Source: Paragonimus westermani (Eukaryota > Platyhelminthes > Trematoda > Plagiorchiida > Troglotrematidae). Taken from it: 64,000 nt of DNA. The position numbers and the translations under genes were made by a program. The notes under the pieces were generated by a model. The model searched no databases. It worked only from the letters and a program-made list of their open reading frames with translations, and was not told the origin of the DNA. The stretch covers positions 1 to 64,000 of the forward strand of contig QNGE01001684.1 in NCBI GenBank assembly GCA_008508345.1, written 5' to 3'. Shown in pieces: positions 11,889 through 23,409 of this stretch (the stretch's first letter is position 1; each line of letters starts with the position of its first letter).

Positions 11889-12107
11889 TTAAATTGGAAT
11901 ACCTTCTTTCGTATATCAGACCTAAGCATAGCGGCCCAAGAATTCATCAGACATCTAACGTTTTGTATCGACGTTTTGGCCCCCATTAAATCAAGACGCG
12001 TCGGCTCGTATGTACAAGGTAAAATCCCCACTGCGAAAGAGACTGACAGACTTGAAATGCTTAGGTCGAGGTACGGAAGAACACTAGATTTTCACCTGGT
12101 GATGTAA

Positions 12108-12806
12108 ATGCGCAAAATGTTTGAACACACAGAACGTCAGACGCAAATCCGTCATATAGACGAAGAGGAATTCGCGCTCCGTGGTGAGCAGAGATGCGCG
12201 AAACTAGTGCAACTGATGAGACGGAGAAATTCCATGAGAAACCCTGCTACAAGAATTATTACTTTTAAAGACAAAACGGTTGTCGATGACCCTGTAGCAA
12301 TGTGCGGACTCTTCAACTCACATTGCGCTGTCTCGTTTAGCGTGGAGTGCACCCCATTACCCGCTAATATCCCATCGAAAACAGGTAAAGTTTTGAGTAA
12401 TGTTCTAATCGATGTTCATAGTGTTCGTCCACAGTTAGCCACCATTTAGCCCTCAATCCACCCTGGACCAAATGGTATCCTACCGATGGTCTTCAAGCAA
12501 GCAGGTGAGGATGTACCCATCCTCTTACTCAATTTGTTTAGCCTATCACTTTTATCCAGCGCCTTTACTCCTCATTGGGAATCCTCAATCATCATGCCTC
12601 GCCAAAATAGTGATCCACGGCAGGACGTTGGTAACCATCGTCCCGTGAAGCACACGTCGATCCGCTTGGGAATGTTTAAAAGAATAATAAAGATGCATAT
12701 AGTCGACTTTCACCAAAGTAAATCAGTAAAACACCAAAATTCATATCACCAGAGTTACGTACAATGCATTATCATCCATCGAAATTTGACAGTTACCTAT
12801 CAGTAG
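12108..12806 (+). pseudogene. CR1-like element reverse transcriptase, N-terminal part
   Basis: This continues the element after the endonuclease. The frame at 12108-12449 covers the linker before the RT. The frame at 12486-12806 has the early RT block with VGNHRPVKHTSI and FKRIIKMHIVDF. This is the conserved N-Y-R-P-I region of non-LTR RTs, in which a tyrosine has become histidine. Similarity disappears at about 12810, before the FADD catalytic box, so the insertion is truncated or interrupted. Related RT pieces lie at 16030-16640 and 18129-18765 on the minus strand. Confidence 0.65.
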
Positions 12807-12809
12807 TAC

Positions 12810-13187
12810 TAAGCCGAATATCACGGCACAGTTTTCATGGAGAAGGCGAACGGAAATAAGGGAAGAGGGTATATGGAAGGCAGTAGCAAATTACTTTGAT
12901 GCCATGTTCATAACGTCCGTGCGCTTCAGAAAAATGCGTTAGACATTGAAAGGACTAAACGACGGTGATGGTTGTGTTGTTTCATATAGCGCTTCGATTA
13001 TAGTTATGCGCAGTTATTACGATAAGCTGCATCGCACACATTTGTTCACATAGAAAGGTGGAAATACCTTCAAATGAATACGGTCACACCCACTTGATAC
13101 GTCTTTTTACAGTCCTGATTGACGTACCGTTCTAGCACAGGATTTTGGTGTGTGTGTTTAATCCACAGTTCCGTAAACTATCTGTAC
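12810..13187. other. Unassigned sequence
   Basis: No recognisable gene or repeat was seen after the point where CR1-like similarity is lost. Confidence 0.3.
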
Positions 13188-13643
13188 TCATAACCTCCGA
13201 ATAACTTCAAAAAGCCTTTGGCTAACTCGGACCTCTGAGTAGCTTTGACGGATTGTACGAGAGATTACTCCCAATGGCTCCAAAATCAGGAACTTCTCGC
13301 ACAGCGACAGTGACACATCAAATGCAGATTTAGTGTTCAACCCTGAGTGTATGCTCAGAAGCAACAGACTCGACGAAATGTGGCTGTTATGACTGCCGCC
13401 CTCGACTTTGTTTATTTCGTAGCAATGCGCCTTTTCCGCCCATTGATGCACGAGCTCAAGGCTAGAAGTGAAAGATACCCAGACCCGGTCGGTTTGTCTT
13501 ATTCGGTATCGAGCGGGTATCTCATGACTTGAAGGGCAAACGTTGAAAACGGTGTGGCTCCGTTGTGGAGGGGGGGTCAAACTGAGCATCAAAAGCCGAG
13601 TAAAGCTACCAGTGTAAAAGGCTTCAGGTGGAGAAGAATCCAA
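13188..13643 (-). CDS. Unrecognised open frame, 151 codons
   Basis: This is one of the longer uninterrupted frames in the first 18 kb, on the minus strand. I do not recognise the product. The translation is rich in serine and leucine with no evident signal peptide, zinc-finger or catalytic motif. It lies between the end of the CR1-like insertion and a duplicated 228-base segment. No splice signals or neighbouring exons were found to support a host gene, so it may be chance or part of an unclassified repeat. Confidence 0.15.
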   Translation of the reverse strand: MDSSPPEAFYTGSFTRLLMLSLTPPPQRSHTVFNVCPSSHEIPARYRIRQTDRVWVSFTSSLELVHQWAEKAHCYEINKVEGGSHNSHISSSLLLLSIHSGLNTKSAFDVSLSLCEKFLILEPLGVISRTIRQSYSEVRVSQRLFEVIRRL

Positions 13644-13705
13644 AATGGATATTTCAGGGTGGCATGAGTTTGTTCAAACTCTTCGGGTACGTATTACAGT
13701 GAAAT

Positions 13706-14157
13706 TTGTTAATGGTGATCTTGTTGATCCTGCATATTTGGTATTCTTAGCCATCCTTGAATAAGCGTTATAAAGCCACCAACACCACATTTCTCACAAT
13801 AGTTGATAGCAATAATAGTATTATTCACAATATCTATTGCCCAGTGCATGTTGGAGTAGCTCACCGTGTTTTAAACGATCATAATGGGTAAGGAGAGATA
13901 ATGCAGAATGCTAAAGTATTATGAAATACNAATTGGTTAATGGTGATCTTGTTGATCCTGCAAATTTGGTATTCTTAGCAATCCTTGAATGAGCGTTATA
14001 AAGCCACCAACACCACATTTCTCACAATAGCTGATAGAAATAATAGTACTATTCACAATATCTATTGCCCAGTGCATGCTGGAGTAGCTCACCGTGTTTC
14101 AATCGATAATAATGGGTAAGTAGAGATAATGCAGAATGCTAAAGTATCATGAAATAC
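13706..14157. repeat. 228-base direct duplication around single n (13930)
   Basis: The segment 13708-13929 is repeated at 13936-14157 with scattered substitutions, and the two copies meet at an isolated n at 13930. The divergence looks like two alleles rather than a fresh tandem copy. It is best explained as overlapping contig ends that failed to merge. Confidence 0.85.
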
Positions 14158-16029
14158 TAAGATCGTGAGATCTGGCACCGAAACGGGCGTGTTCATATAT
14201 TAAATGATTATAGCTTGCGAAACTTCAACAAACGCAGGATGAAGATTGATAGTTTGCTTCCTCCACAGGTCTAATTAAAAAATATAAAGTTCCATTTATT
14301 CACCGTTCACATGTTTGTGAGTGGGTCGAATTTTCGAATATTTCAAAATCACTCCTGGACGAAAGTCCAAGTGTATCTTCAGAGTGTTTTGTCATTATAT
14401 GATATAAGTGGTATCAGGAAACTGTCGAAATAGATCGGCTTTGACGATGAAGGACAAGAATTTCCATAATTCGGAGAACGATTGCATAGGCTCCAGCGCA
14501 GAACTTCGTCGATTGCTGAAAACCGTCGAGAAGTTGAAAATCTCGCCAACTGTTCTCCCGAGGTTCTTGGTGTCCATCCTCTGCAAAATTTCGTCGCATA
14601 ACGGAAGTTCACAGGATTAGGAAAAAGAACGCAATCTCGCACGTTAACTGGGATAATACGGAGTGATCGCGTTTACTATGACGAATAATATGTATGCAAT
14701 ATTTTCTGACAGAGTGCGTGCGATATTATTATTTTTTGTTCTGGTTAATAAAGCATGTAACTCTGTCAACTAATTGTTATGGTATCCCGAGATTTATTTA
14801 GAATCTACTCCAGCAACCGGAATAGTGGCTCGACTGTTTAGAAGGCCCCAGGGAATTTGCGTGTTTCTAGTATAGCTCAAGTAACGTCACACTGCTGGAC
14901 TTGTTAATGTGTGCCAATTTTTCTCATTTTCCTGCAATCTAGATAATGCGTGCGCGTGAATGAACGAACATGAATGAAATGATTTTGATTTTACAACGGT
15001 TGTGTGGGCATGCAATTAATGAAGTGTTAGAATTGTGAACAAACGACGCATCGAACTGTTTCAAGCAAGTTGTTCTGGAGCGGAGTCTGACCGCGGGGAC
15101 GGGTATGCACATTATACGCAGCTAGCGGAAAAATGTTTCCTGGACCGAACTCGACAGAGCCATCAACGGATACAGAGAATTTGGAGAGAGACTGTGTCTG
15201 ATAGCGTAAGGTAGCTGTCCAAGCCCCTTTCAAAAATGCTGAATGTGGTTACTGGCACTGACATGATTCGGAAGTTTATTTGAACTACTACAGCATTTTA
15301 CAATAGGGAAGTTCGCGCGCATTGTTTTCTTGGATAACAGTGTTGGCAAGTTGGAGCCATCAATTCTTAGACCATACGGGCAGCTGTGTTTTAACTGGAC
15401 GGTAAACGCCGCTGTGATGACGTACGAGTGAGTGAGAGCATAACGAAGCGCCAGGTTCGTTTATAGTCTTCGCAACCAAATTGAATCCACATCAAGTTTT
15501 TGACAAAGCTACTTTGAAGGTGAACGAAGACGAGGACCCTAGAGAGCTTTTGGTGAATGATAGCTGGAAGTTTTCTAACGCAAGCCTAATGGGTTTGCTT
15601 AGATGGCAGTAAATGAATGTGCAGTGCCCAAGTTAATGCCAAGCACACATTTGTTGAACGGCCAGCCTTGCGGCCGGTTGACCGAACGTCATTCTCATAC
15701 AGCCTATTGTTCTTTTGGTTTTTTCTGAAACCATACTTTTTCGGAGAAACTAAAGAAATGTGGGACGGTATGCATAGATTACCCTCTAGTGAGACAGAAT
15801 CATTGGGTAATTTACGACTTTAAGCGACTATATTAGATTTGTTCGCTGAGAACGTGATCAGTCATGTTTTGCATCACAGTTGCAGTGAGGTTAGGTCATG
15901 TCGTGTACTTCGCGAACGGAAAGCGATGATACTTGGTTGGCTGGAGGGTTAAACGATTTTGTTGCCGTCAGCCAACAGAAAGAGTTCGCCACATTTGATA
16001 ACATCGCGCGCGTTATTCAAATACATTAG
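14158..16029. other. Unassigned sequence
   Basis: Only short frames are present (68-87 codons), some overlapping each other on both strands around 14380-14640. None resembles a known family. No RNA gene was seen. Confidence 0.3.
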
Positions 16030-16640
16030 GAAAAGCAACTGTCCCGAAGCGCTTCTTCGAATCATCTCACTGGTCACCGGCTCCGGTGTTGAGCAGCGCT
16101 TCCTGTTCTGACTGTTCCGGTGCGGCCTTCAAGACGTGACGAAAGCCAGTCAGACGGGGGATCTTGTGTGCAAAGAGGTGCTGCTTTGATCAAGAAGAGC
16201 TTATAAGGCACACGATCAAAAGCATTTTGAATGTCTGAGGGTAGGATACCTGCTGCATTTCCTACGTCGGCAGATATCGATAAATGGCTTAAGAAATCCA
16301 ACCGACATTTCATGCAAAAGCGCTTGCCAGGGAAACCGTGCTGTGAAGGGTTTATGGGGTTTGGTGACCCTGAGAACTCGACAGTGTGCATCTTTATTAT
16401 CGTCTCGTACATGCTCGAGCAGATTGGTGTGTGGTTGATGGGACGATAGTTACTAACCTCCTCCATTGGCCCACGTTCGTGGAGACAGTGATTGACTTTC
16501 TCCGTCGATGAAGGAAGATGCTAGATAAAAGAGATGGGACGAACAAACTGAGAAAGAGCACGGGTATATTTTCACTTTCGACCTTGATGTCCATTGGTGG
16601 GATAACATCAAGTCCAGGAAGGATTAGATGCGTGTACTCA
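16030..16640 (-). pseudogene. CR1-like reverse transcriptase fragment
   Basis: The minus-strand frame 16074-16466 contains EEVSNYRPINHTPICSSMY, then QHGFPGKRFCMKCRLDFL, then FDRVPYKLFLIK. These are the conserved early blocks of a CR1/Jockey-type RT. The preceding block (DVIPPMDIK and IPVLFLSLFVPSLLSSIF) lies in a different frame at 16450-16640, so at least one frameshift is present. It belongs to the same general family as the RT piece at 12108-12806. The catalytic FADD region was not found downstream, so the fragment is truncated at both ends. Confidence 0.7.
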
Positions 16641-16810
16641 GTAGACCGTAAATATCCCCGTATTCTGTGAGGTAAGAACAATTTCTGAGTTACCGAAGTT
16701 GCCACAATTTTGCGAGGCGTGTCGGTTAGTCAATCTGTTTAATTCCGTTGGTGAGGTTGTTTTTGTTTTAATATACTGAAGGCGTAAGGAATGGTGTGCG
16801 ATAGTTGAGT

Positions 16811-16856
16811 GTATAGTAGCATGTAGCGAGCCGCCATTTTGTTTTTCCATATAATA
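16811..16856 (+). repeat. Fragment of element C-family LTR start
   Basis: About 45 bases, including tagcgagccgccattttg, match the first bases of the LTR of gypsy element C at 29018-29070 and the inverted half-LTR at 18766-18940. The match ends where the AAT-headed 600-bp repeat begins. Confidence 0.5.
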
Positions 16857-17457
16857 ATAATAATAATAATGGTATATTTCTCAACCCATTCGTGAGAAAC
16901 ACGCTCACATAAGCGTGATCAGTACACACATTTTAACGTGACTACATAACGTACACACAATTGTTAATTGTACAAGACACCAATTATGGAAACAGAGTAA
17001 TAAAACGGACAAAATAATGAAGGAACACTTTAGTTTATGAAGAGGCAGATGGCTCACTTGCTTCCGAAACAAAAGTTCTCAAGATTTTCAATATTCAATA
17101 AAAAATGTTAAGTTGTTACATCAATTGTTGCTTCACAAGGCTAACGTAGGTCATGTGTTCAGGGTCATGCCAGAAAAAGGATTTTTCAGGATGGAGAAAA
17201 TGAATAGTCGAAGAATTTCGCCATTAGTTGATATGGATGGCCTCGGAAAAATACGTAGAAACGTTTGGGAAGATAGGCGGGTACCAATTTTCCCGGAGAA
17301 CTGGACGATCTTCTGGACTGGACTCCGTTATTTTCTCAAATCGACGGAATTTCACGAATTGCCCAACCAGTACAGGATTTTGATTCTCCGAACGTTGTGG
17401 AATGTTGTCTCGCATTGGAATTTACCGTAGAATCAAAAATGAAAGGCAAAATTACGT
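16855..17457 (+). repeat. 600-bp repeat, copy 1 (AAT-headed)
   Basis: The segment begins with a run of AAT units and is almost identical to 25193-25797, with only two differences noticed (near 17332 and 17452). Both copies have the same orientation and end at a shared acgtg. They contain the same 105-codon frame (17113-17430 and 25453-25770), but this frame resembles nothing known and its conservation reflects recent copying. Read on the minus strand, the AAT run becomes a 3' ATT tail, as seen in some retroposons. It is an unclassified mobile repeat (inference). Confidence 0.75.
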
Positions 17458-18128
17458 GATAAACAGAAGAACGTAAAATGGTCATGTGAAGTATGACGAG
17501 TGATGGATTCTGACATTTTCTGGCTAAATCCTTTATATAACATTTACAATTTTGTGCTAATTAGTAAAATATATATCTCTAACAAATAATTGTTGTCGTA
17601 TAACGCGAAAAGTGACCAATTCACAGATTATCCTAGTATATGACTACAGCCGAATTCCGATATCGATTTAATATGTCCGGCCGTTGTGTAGAATGGAAAG
17701 ATGTTTAGCAACACGGAAAGATTATCAGGTTGTCTGTAGAATAGGAAGAGGCACGTATTTATATGTAATCATATGAGGCGAACAGGTTAAGTTATATATA
17801 TTCTCTAAACCGTTTTAACTTGCACAGCTATTGCGTAGTGGCTAATAGCTATACAGAGCTGATAATCGTTGAGTATGGAGTAAGAGTACCGGGATGGTTT
17901 GGTTACTACTAACGGGGATGTTTAAGATGCCATATGTAGTTTTGCTATGTAGCTGCAATTTTCGACAAAGCTGTGTACAGGATCTATCCTGCTGGAGAAA
18001 TGATAAGTTTCGAAATGAGGAATTTCTCAAATGGCTAAATTGATAGCTTTGATCGGTTCGAAGTGTGTGTGGCGTTACATCCTGTGGTATAGATTCACCC
18101 TCCGTTATTATTAGATTAGATCAGATGG
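17458..18128. other. Unassigned AT-rich sequence
   Basis: No supported feature was seen between the 600-bp repeat and the CR1-like 3' end. Confidence 0.3.
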
Positions 18129-18765
18129 TTAGATGTTATTAGGTCCGTTTTGAAAGATATCGTCTTCAGGCAGGCAGAGTTTGAAGATCAACATGACGTT
18201 CTTTAATGTTAGGAAAGTTTCTAGGCTTCGTTTGAATTGATGTATATTCTTACTGGTTCTAATTGCATGTGGGAGTTTGTTCCAAATGTAAGTATATTTC
18301 ACTAGAAAAAAATTTGAACGGAGTTTTCTACGGGATTTAAGAGTTGCCAAAGTGAACTCTTTGTTCCTGATGTTGTATTTTGAGCTATGTTGAAGGCGAA
18401 TCGCGAGTTTTACCTTAAATTTATTGCTATAAACTAGATTATACATGAGCGCAAGGTTTAGCTTGAGACGCCGTAGCCAAAGAGGATCCAGTTTAAGCGT
18501 CTGGCATCGTTCTCTGTAGTTCAACGAAGGCGGATAACCCACTAAACCTTTCGTAAATGCACGTTGGAGACTTTCCAGAGCTAGCCTATCAGACTTGCGC
18601 AAGTGACTATATATGAACGTGCAGTACTCAAGTTGGGGTCGTACGCACAGCTTATAAAGGTGCAGTCGAGCTGCAGGAAAAAAGAATGAGTGCCTGATGT
18701 ATCCAATCGTTCGCTTAGTTTTAGCTACTAGGAAAGAAATGTGTTCAGCAAAATACTCCCACGGT
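18129..18765 (-). pseudogene. CR1-like element RT C-terminus and 3' end (5'-truncated)
   Basis: An uninterrupted frame of about 212 codons carries the C-terminal part of a CR1-type RT. It includes LYKLCVRPQLEYCTFIYS (the R-P-x-L-E-Y block), then LESLQRAFTKGL, then YRERCQTLKLDPLWLRRLK, then YIWNKLPHAIRTSKNIHQFK. These are the thumb and downstream region found at the end of the polyprotein. The element is 5'-truncated, as is usual for target-primed insertion. It joins directly to an inverted piece of gypsy LTR at 18766 on the minus strand, so it appears to have inserted into that LTR. The long open frame suggests this is the youngest of the CR1-like fragments here. Confidence 0.75.
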
Positions 18766-18940
18766 CCGGAAATTCCCACCAGTCACACTTGATCTCACGC
18801 TTACTCTTCGCCGACCTCGGGTTGTGGCCGGCCAACCATCTCAGCCCGTTGCACGGACGCGGCCAACCCACGTGTTCGATGACCCGAAAGGAAGCGGAAT
18901 GGAGTATATACGGAAGAACAGAATGGCGGCTCGCTACATG
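18766..18940 (-). repeat. Inverted 5' half of element C-family LTR
   Basis: Read on the minus strand, this stretch aligns with 29030-29200, the first half of the 3' LTR of element C, from gccgccatt to ccgtggga, with moderate divergence. It lies immediately left of element B, while the other LTR half lies right of element B (from 24138) in plus orientation. The two halves thus face opposite ways across a TA run. Confidence 0.6.
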
Positions 18941-18970
18941 TATATATATGCATATATATATATATATAAT
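18941..18970. repeat. TA-rich simple repeat
   Basis: A run of alternating T and A of about 30 bases lies at the inversion point of the LTR halves. A similar run lies at the matching place in the 3' LTR of element C, near 29203-29224. Confidence 0.8.
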
Positions 18971-18979
18971 ATGGACAAG

Positions 18980-19289
18980 TGTTGTGAACCGAGGAGGCAG
19001 ATGGCACAGAGGATTTTTGGGAAACCAATACACGAGTTATGCGTCTCAACCTGACTAAGAACGAAAACATTCATTTGCAAACAACACTGATCTGAGGATG
19101 TTCCGTTCGCAATGGATGCCGAGTCTTAGTTCTCTCGCGTAGCAAAAGCCGTTCCATGTGATGCTGTCTCCCAATGATCCTTCCCGTATCGCTCCCATAT
19201 TTTCCCGCGGCCATTTCGACCCATGCCGTCGCCTTGCTACTGTATAGTGGTGGTGCATGTAGTATAGTGCGATCGTCTGCCCTCACTTC
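18980..19289 (-). repeat. Element B 3' LTR
   Basis: This is the direct repeat of 23812-24121. Over the 298 bases from the inner end I found one difference (t against c in the gctgtc stretch). The last 12 bases differ at three places. It ends in the canonical CA on the element strand; the other terminus is less clearly TG. Confidence 0.85.
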
Positions 19290-19302
19290 CTTCCTCTCCC
19301 AG
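19290..19302 (-). promoter_or_regulatory. Element B polypurine tract
   Basis: On the minus strand the bases gggagaggaag lie directly before the 3' LTR, the expected place for the plus-strand primer of reverse transcription. Confidence 0.6.
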
Positions 19303-19556
19303 CAAAGATTGGTCCAGTCATAACAAAAGTCGGTCGGGTGCTCTTCGTTCTCTGGATGATCTGCGTGCCGGCCTCGGTGCTGTTGACACACATGGTGTGC
19401 ATTCTCTCCTGATCGGAGTGTCATACCATTTACAAAGCTAGTTTCCGTGCACCCGACGTTGACTTTTCTCATTTATTGTCAGATACACTGGGCAACGACG
19501 TTCAACAACCACATACGGTCCCCTACACTTCGGCAGGAACTTTCAAGATTTGGGTC

Positions 19557-20617
19557 CTATTGCCCCCATGCTCTGCCGGTCTCTGCACTTAACCTTAGAA
19601 CCAGGTTCAAACACAGTCCTTCCACCTGATCACCTCGCAGCTGACTGCTTCTTGGAAACTTCTTGTATGTTTTTTCAAGTTTCGGTCGGCCGATCCCCGA
19701 GCTTCCGCTAATCCACGCGTGCTCCCCCGTCGATCTCCTTATAAACCAATTTCCTGATCGACTGGCAAGCGTGACATTCGCCAATACATTAGCTCGAGTA
19801 GTGACTTTTTCGTTGTTCCTTGAGGCAAACAGCGGTGGGCCAATAGAATCATGGGTAACGTTTTCTCCCAGCCTTCACCTTTCGCAGCCAACCATTCATT
19901 CATTGTACATTTGTCCCTCTCCGTCAATCAGTTTGATTGAAGATGGTAGAGAGTTGTACGTATTTTCTTGCTTCTCAAACGCTTCAAACAGTTTCGAAAC
20001 TCCCCATTTCCAAAGCACTGGCCTTGATCAGTCAATATACTTCGTGGTTTTCCACGAAATGCCACGATGTGCTCCATCATCGCATTGCATACATTGTTCG
20101 CGCGCTGATGGAGTATAGCGGCTGCTCCGTCCTACCCTGTTGAGTGTTCAGTCATGGCTGCGATGTACTGATTTCCGGAAGTCGTTACTGAAAAGGGGCC
20201 CAATACATCCACTGACAACAGTTCCCCAATTTCACTGGATGGGATTGGTTGCGTTGGATACTGACTGGGTTGGTTATTGCCCTCCAGTAATTGACATTGC
20301 TGGCACGCCCGCACATGAATGTGAACATCGTTCTTCATTCTCGGCCAGTATGCTCTTTGTTTCAGCATTCCCCAGGTTCGATGACAACCCGTATGAACCA
20401 ACTGATGAAATTCTGTCACAATTGCCGTTCTCAACTCCGCCGGTGTGAACGGAACGTTTATCTCCTCTCGCAGTTGACGCATCAAAATTCCAGCACCATT
20501 CAACAGCAAATCGGAACAGTGCATTCTGAAGGCCTCCAATTCCGAATTCGCTTCATCTTCTGGCGGTTGACCTCCCGACAAGACTCTGCCAATCTCCGCC
20601 TGGATCGTTGTACACAT
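19557..20617 (-). pseudogene. Element B integrase (broken)
   Basis: The zinc-binding H-H-C-C domain is legible in 20132-20617: FHQLVHTGCHRTWG, then VRACQQCQL about 20 residues on. It is followed by the first core aspartate in LLSVDVLGPFSV. The second core aspartate lies in an ILTDQGQCF stretch near 20060. A TERDKCTMNEWLAAKGEGW stretch at 19739-19927 matches the third catalytic region (glutamate), and the end of the core. The C-terminal tail continues in 19557-19784 but lacks a clear GPY/F module. Integrase inserts the cDNA into the genome. At least two frame changes and one stop mean no full-length enzyme from this copy. Confidence 0.7.
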
Positions 20618-21222
20618 CCCCGTGCTGCTTGTAACATTCCGTGGCCACTCTCCAGTTCGATACCGCTAACTCCAACCACGTCCTTGTGGACCTCATCCAA
20701 GCAAAGCAAATTGGACACACAGTTCTCTTTTTCGGCTACATGGCAAATTTTGAAGTCGCACCCCTTTAGTCGTAACGCACAAAGAGTCAGCCTTCTTCGG
20801 GGATCCTTTGCCGATTTAATCCACTCCAGTGGTTTTTGGTCGTTCTCCACATGGAGACGTCGGCCAAACAAGTACGGCCTCCATTTTTCCAAAGCCTACA
20901 CGACTGTCAAAGACTCATTCTCTGTCGTTGAATAGCGTCGTTCGGTAGGACTCTGTAGCCGACTGGCGTATTCCACGACATCGTCTTCCTGCTTCAGTAC
21001 AGCGCCAATTCCTACATCACTCGCATCCGTTGTGACAATGAAGCTCTGCTCAGTCACTGGCAATTTCAGGGTCAGCTGTTCTTTATTTATCATTTGTTGG
21101 ATCTCGACGAATGTTGATTTTTTCAAGATTTGTTGCATTATTTTGAGATTGCTGAGGTTTGCTTGATGTTGAAAGGTGGCCCCACGCTTTGCTCTCTTCC
21201 CCAAATGAGATACACTGATCAT
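20618..21222 (-). pseudogene. Element B RNase H domain (broken)
   Basis: The frame 20896-21222 contains FIVTTDASDVGIGAVL, the first RNase H aspartate in its usual D-A-S setting. It is followed by VEYASRLQSPTERRYSTTEN with the catalytic glutamate of the E-R-x-Y-S-T-T-E-x-E block. The frame 20500-20892 continues with FGRRLHVENDQKPLEWI, carrying the third acidic residue. RNase H removes the RNA strand after reverse transcription. The two parts are in different frames, so a frameshift occurred near 20895. Confidence 0.75.
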
Positions 21223-21632
21223 CCTTGTTCTTACACCACATACTTTGACCGTTTCCCTTACCCCTATTTAGTCCGAGCCCTGTAAACTTCCAAACGCCGG
21301 AATTAGACATTTTTCTCCTATATTTGTCCTTGAATAACTTATGCTACCCGTCGTTTCTCGATTCATGAGCAGTCGTTTTGCTCTGACCAAACCAATGACC
21401 ATTTGTTTGAGTGAGCTCAACCCGTTTTATCGTCCATCGTTGTTGATCGGTGCCTGGTTGTTAATTTGTTGTGCGGGCACATTTTTATTTTTGAGGATTT
21501 TCACATTCAATGTGAGACAAGTTTCCTGTACATTGATTCAATTAGTACCGTATTAAATCCAGTTATTACGAGCGCCTTCTCGTTAACCCTTTCAAGGATA
21601 GATTATCTCTGTCGTTGAATATTGATAGGCAT

Positions 21633-22445
21633 TTACTGGAACAACAGATCACGCGTAACTCGGTATGAACTTGGATTGTTAGCGAACGATTCAACAGCGA
21701 ACGCTTGGTTGACTTTCTGTGACCAATGAAACTGGTAATCCTTCCTCAGAATTTCGCATGTTGAACACGCGAGGTCATGGAAGTTTTTGATGAAACGGCT
21801 GTAGAACCCAACGCGCCCGGAAAACTGTAGCAGGGTTCCCTTTGAAGTTGGCACTGAAATAGCCTTGATTGTCAGCAGTTTCTCCAGCAGTGGCTGGACC
21901 CCCCTGACCGACCTTGTGACCGAGAATTACTATGGTTTGTTTCGCCAGTTGAGACTTTGAAGTATTGACCCGTAGGCCGGCTCTCACAATCCTCCGCAGC
22001 ACCGCTGAAACATGTACTATATGTTTTGTCTCGTTTGTACTGTGAATGAAGATATCGTCTCCATTGAAAAAAGTGTTGCTCACTCCGTCCAGCACCTTCG
22101 GCATCGGTCACCTGAATGTGAAGGGACGCCCAAGGGTCCGAACGGCATCCGCTTGAAGCGGTATTGCTTTTCTCTCACTATGAACGCCGTTTTACCTTGG
22201 TACGATTGTCTGATTGGGACCTTCCAATATCCGAACCATAAGTCCAACATTGTGAATACACCAGCGTTCTGATGCTTGTCGAAAATCTTTGTCACAGCTG
22301 GGACTGCTACGACTTTACTAATCGTAATCTCGTTGAGCCGCCCGAAGTGGACACAGAGTCGAAATTTACCGTGAGGCCTCTTCACCAACAAGACAGGAGA
22401 AGTGAAGGGGCTATCGGCCTCCTCGGTGATTTCTTTTTTCAGCAC
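21633..22445 (-). pseudogene. Element B reverse transcriptase (broken)
   Basis: The frame 22080-22445 carries the fingers and palm start: SPFTSPVLLVKRPHGKFRLC, then VFTMLDLWFGYWKVPI with the motif-A aspartate, then FKRMPFGPLGVPS. The following frame, 21775-22104, holds the catalytic box as NTFFNGDDIFIHS. The usual Y-x-D-D has become N-G-D-D, so the two aspartates remain but the preceding tyrosine is changed. The frame 21633-21854 holds the connection region (FSGRVGFYSRFIKNFHDLA). The domain is split over three frames and cannot be translated as one protein. Confidence 0.75.
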
Positions 22446-22770
22446 ATCCTCGACTTGTCGTTCAATTTCCGGCTGCAGGCGTATTGGAGTTTTCCGGGGC
22501 CAAATGGCCGAAATCGCTTTGACGTGTTGGGGATTTTGTGTTCAACCCGGTCACAATAGCCATACGGGTCCTGATCTGTGGTGAACAATTCCTAAAAGTT
22601 GCGTGTCACTTCATTCAGCAACTGACCGTCACAAGTTGGTATTGCTCTGGGTGCGTTCACTTTAAGTTGTCCGAACTATGTTTTGCGCTTTCTCACGTGA
22701 AAATACCCCACACTTTGTCATCAGTTTATCATGCTTCGAATCAATTACGGTCTTAACGCGGTCAAGAAAA

Positions 22771-23394
22771 TCAACCACTCAAGACAGTCTGACGTGCGTC
22801 GGGAGCAATGACGATAGGTCGTTTGACTACGTGACCATCAATTCGAGCACCATATTCTGCCAGACCATCAATTTTGAGAGTAAACTCACCGATTGCTCGG
22901 ACTACCGTCGCGTGTCTCTGAACATTCCTTCCTGTCCTCGGCTCAATCGATGAGATCGCGGCCCCGATGTCAATCAAACAGTACTCCAAGCTACTATTGA
23001 CTTTTAACCTAGCTTGAACTGCTGTCTGGTCAACCGCCCCTATCACCGGATCCTCCTCCCCAAACAAAGAAAAATCGACGGAACGTTTAAGTAAGACCTC
23101 CCCTTCCGAGTGGGCGAAATATTCGCCAGTGGCCTCGTCTTTCTCATCCGTAACAGATGTCACCACGGTTTTCCTCATTTTCACCTTCAAAGTCGCAACT
23201 TTCTGAGTCGACTTTTCAACTACGCTCCGAAGGTCATTCGGGTCACCCGGTTCGCTTGCCTTCACCTCGTTGACTGTGGCGGCATCTGCTGTCAGCAATT
23301 GTCCAGCTGCATCAGCCAACTGCTTCGGCGTCATCGGATGTGTGATAAGAGCAACCCTGAGCTGATCCCGGTCTGTTGGTGGCATTTCGTTCAA
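22771..23394 (-). pseudogene. Element B gag C-terminus and protease
   Basis: This 207-codon frame joins the end of gag (a PPTDRDQLRVALITHPMTPK stretch) to a retropepsin-like region with EYCLIDIGAAISSIEP. The catalytic D-T/S-G has become D-I-G. The second half (KIDGLAEYGARIDGHVVKRP) fits the family pattern. No CCHC zinc knuckle is seen between gag and protease; the basic and acidic region where it should be has no cysteines. Either the knuckle has been lost or the family lacks it. Confidence 0.6.
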
Positions 23395-23409
23395 GAACTG
23401 TTCAGTCAG

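Noticed and set aside
12205..12240. Hammerhead core in the plus strand (CTGATGA then GAAA)
   Set aside because: Only six bases separate the blocks, too few for stem II; it lies in CR1-like coding sequence.
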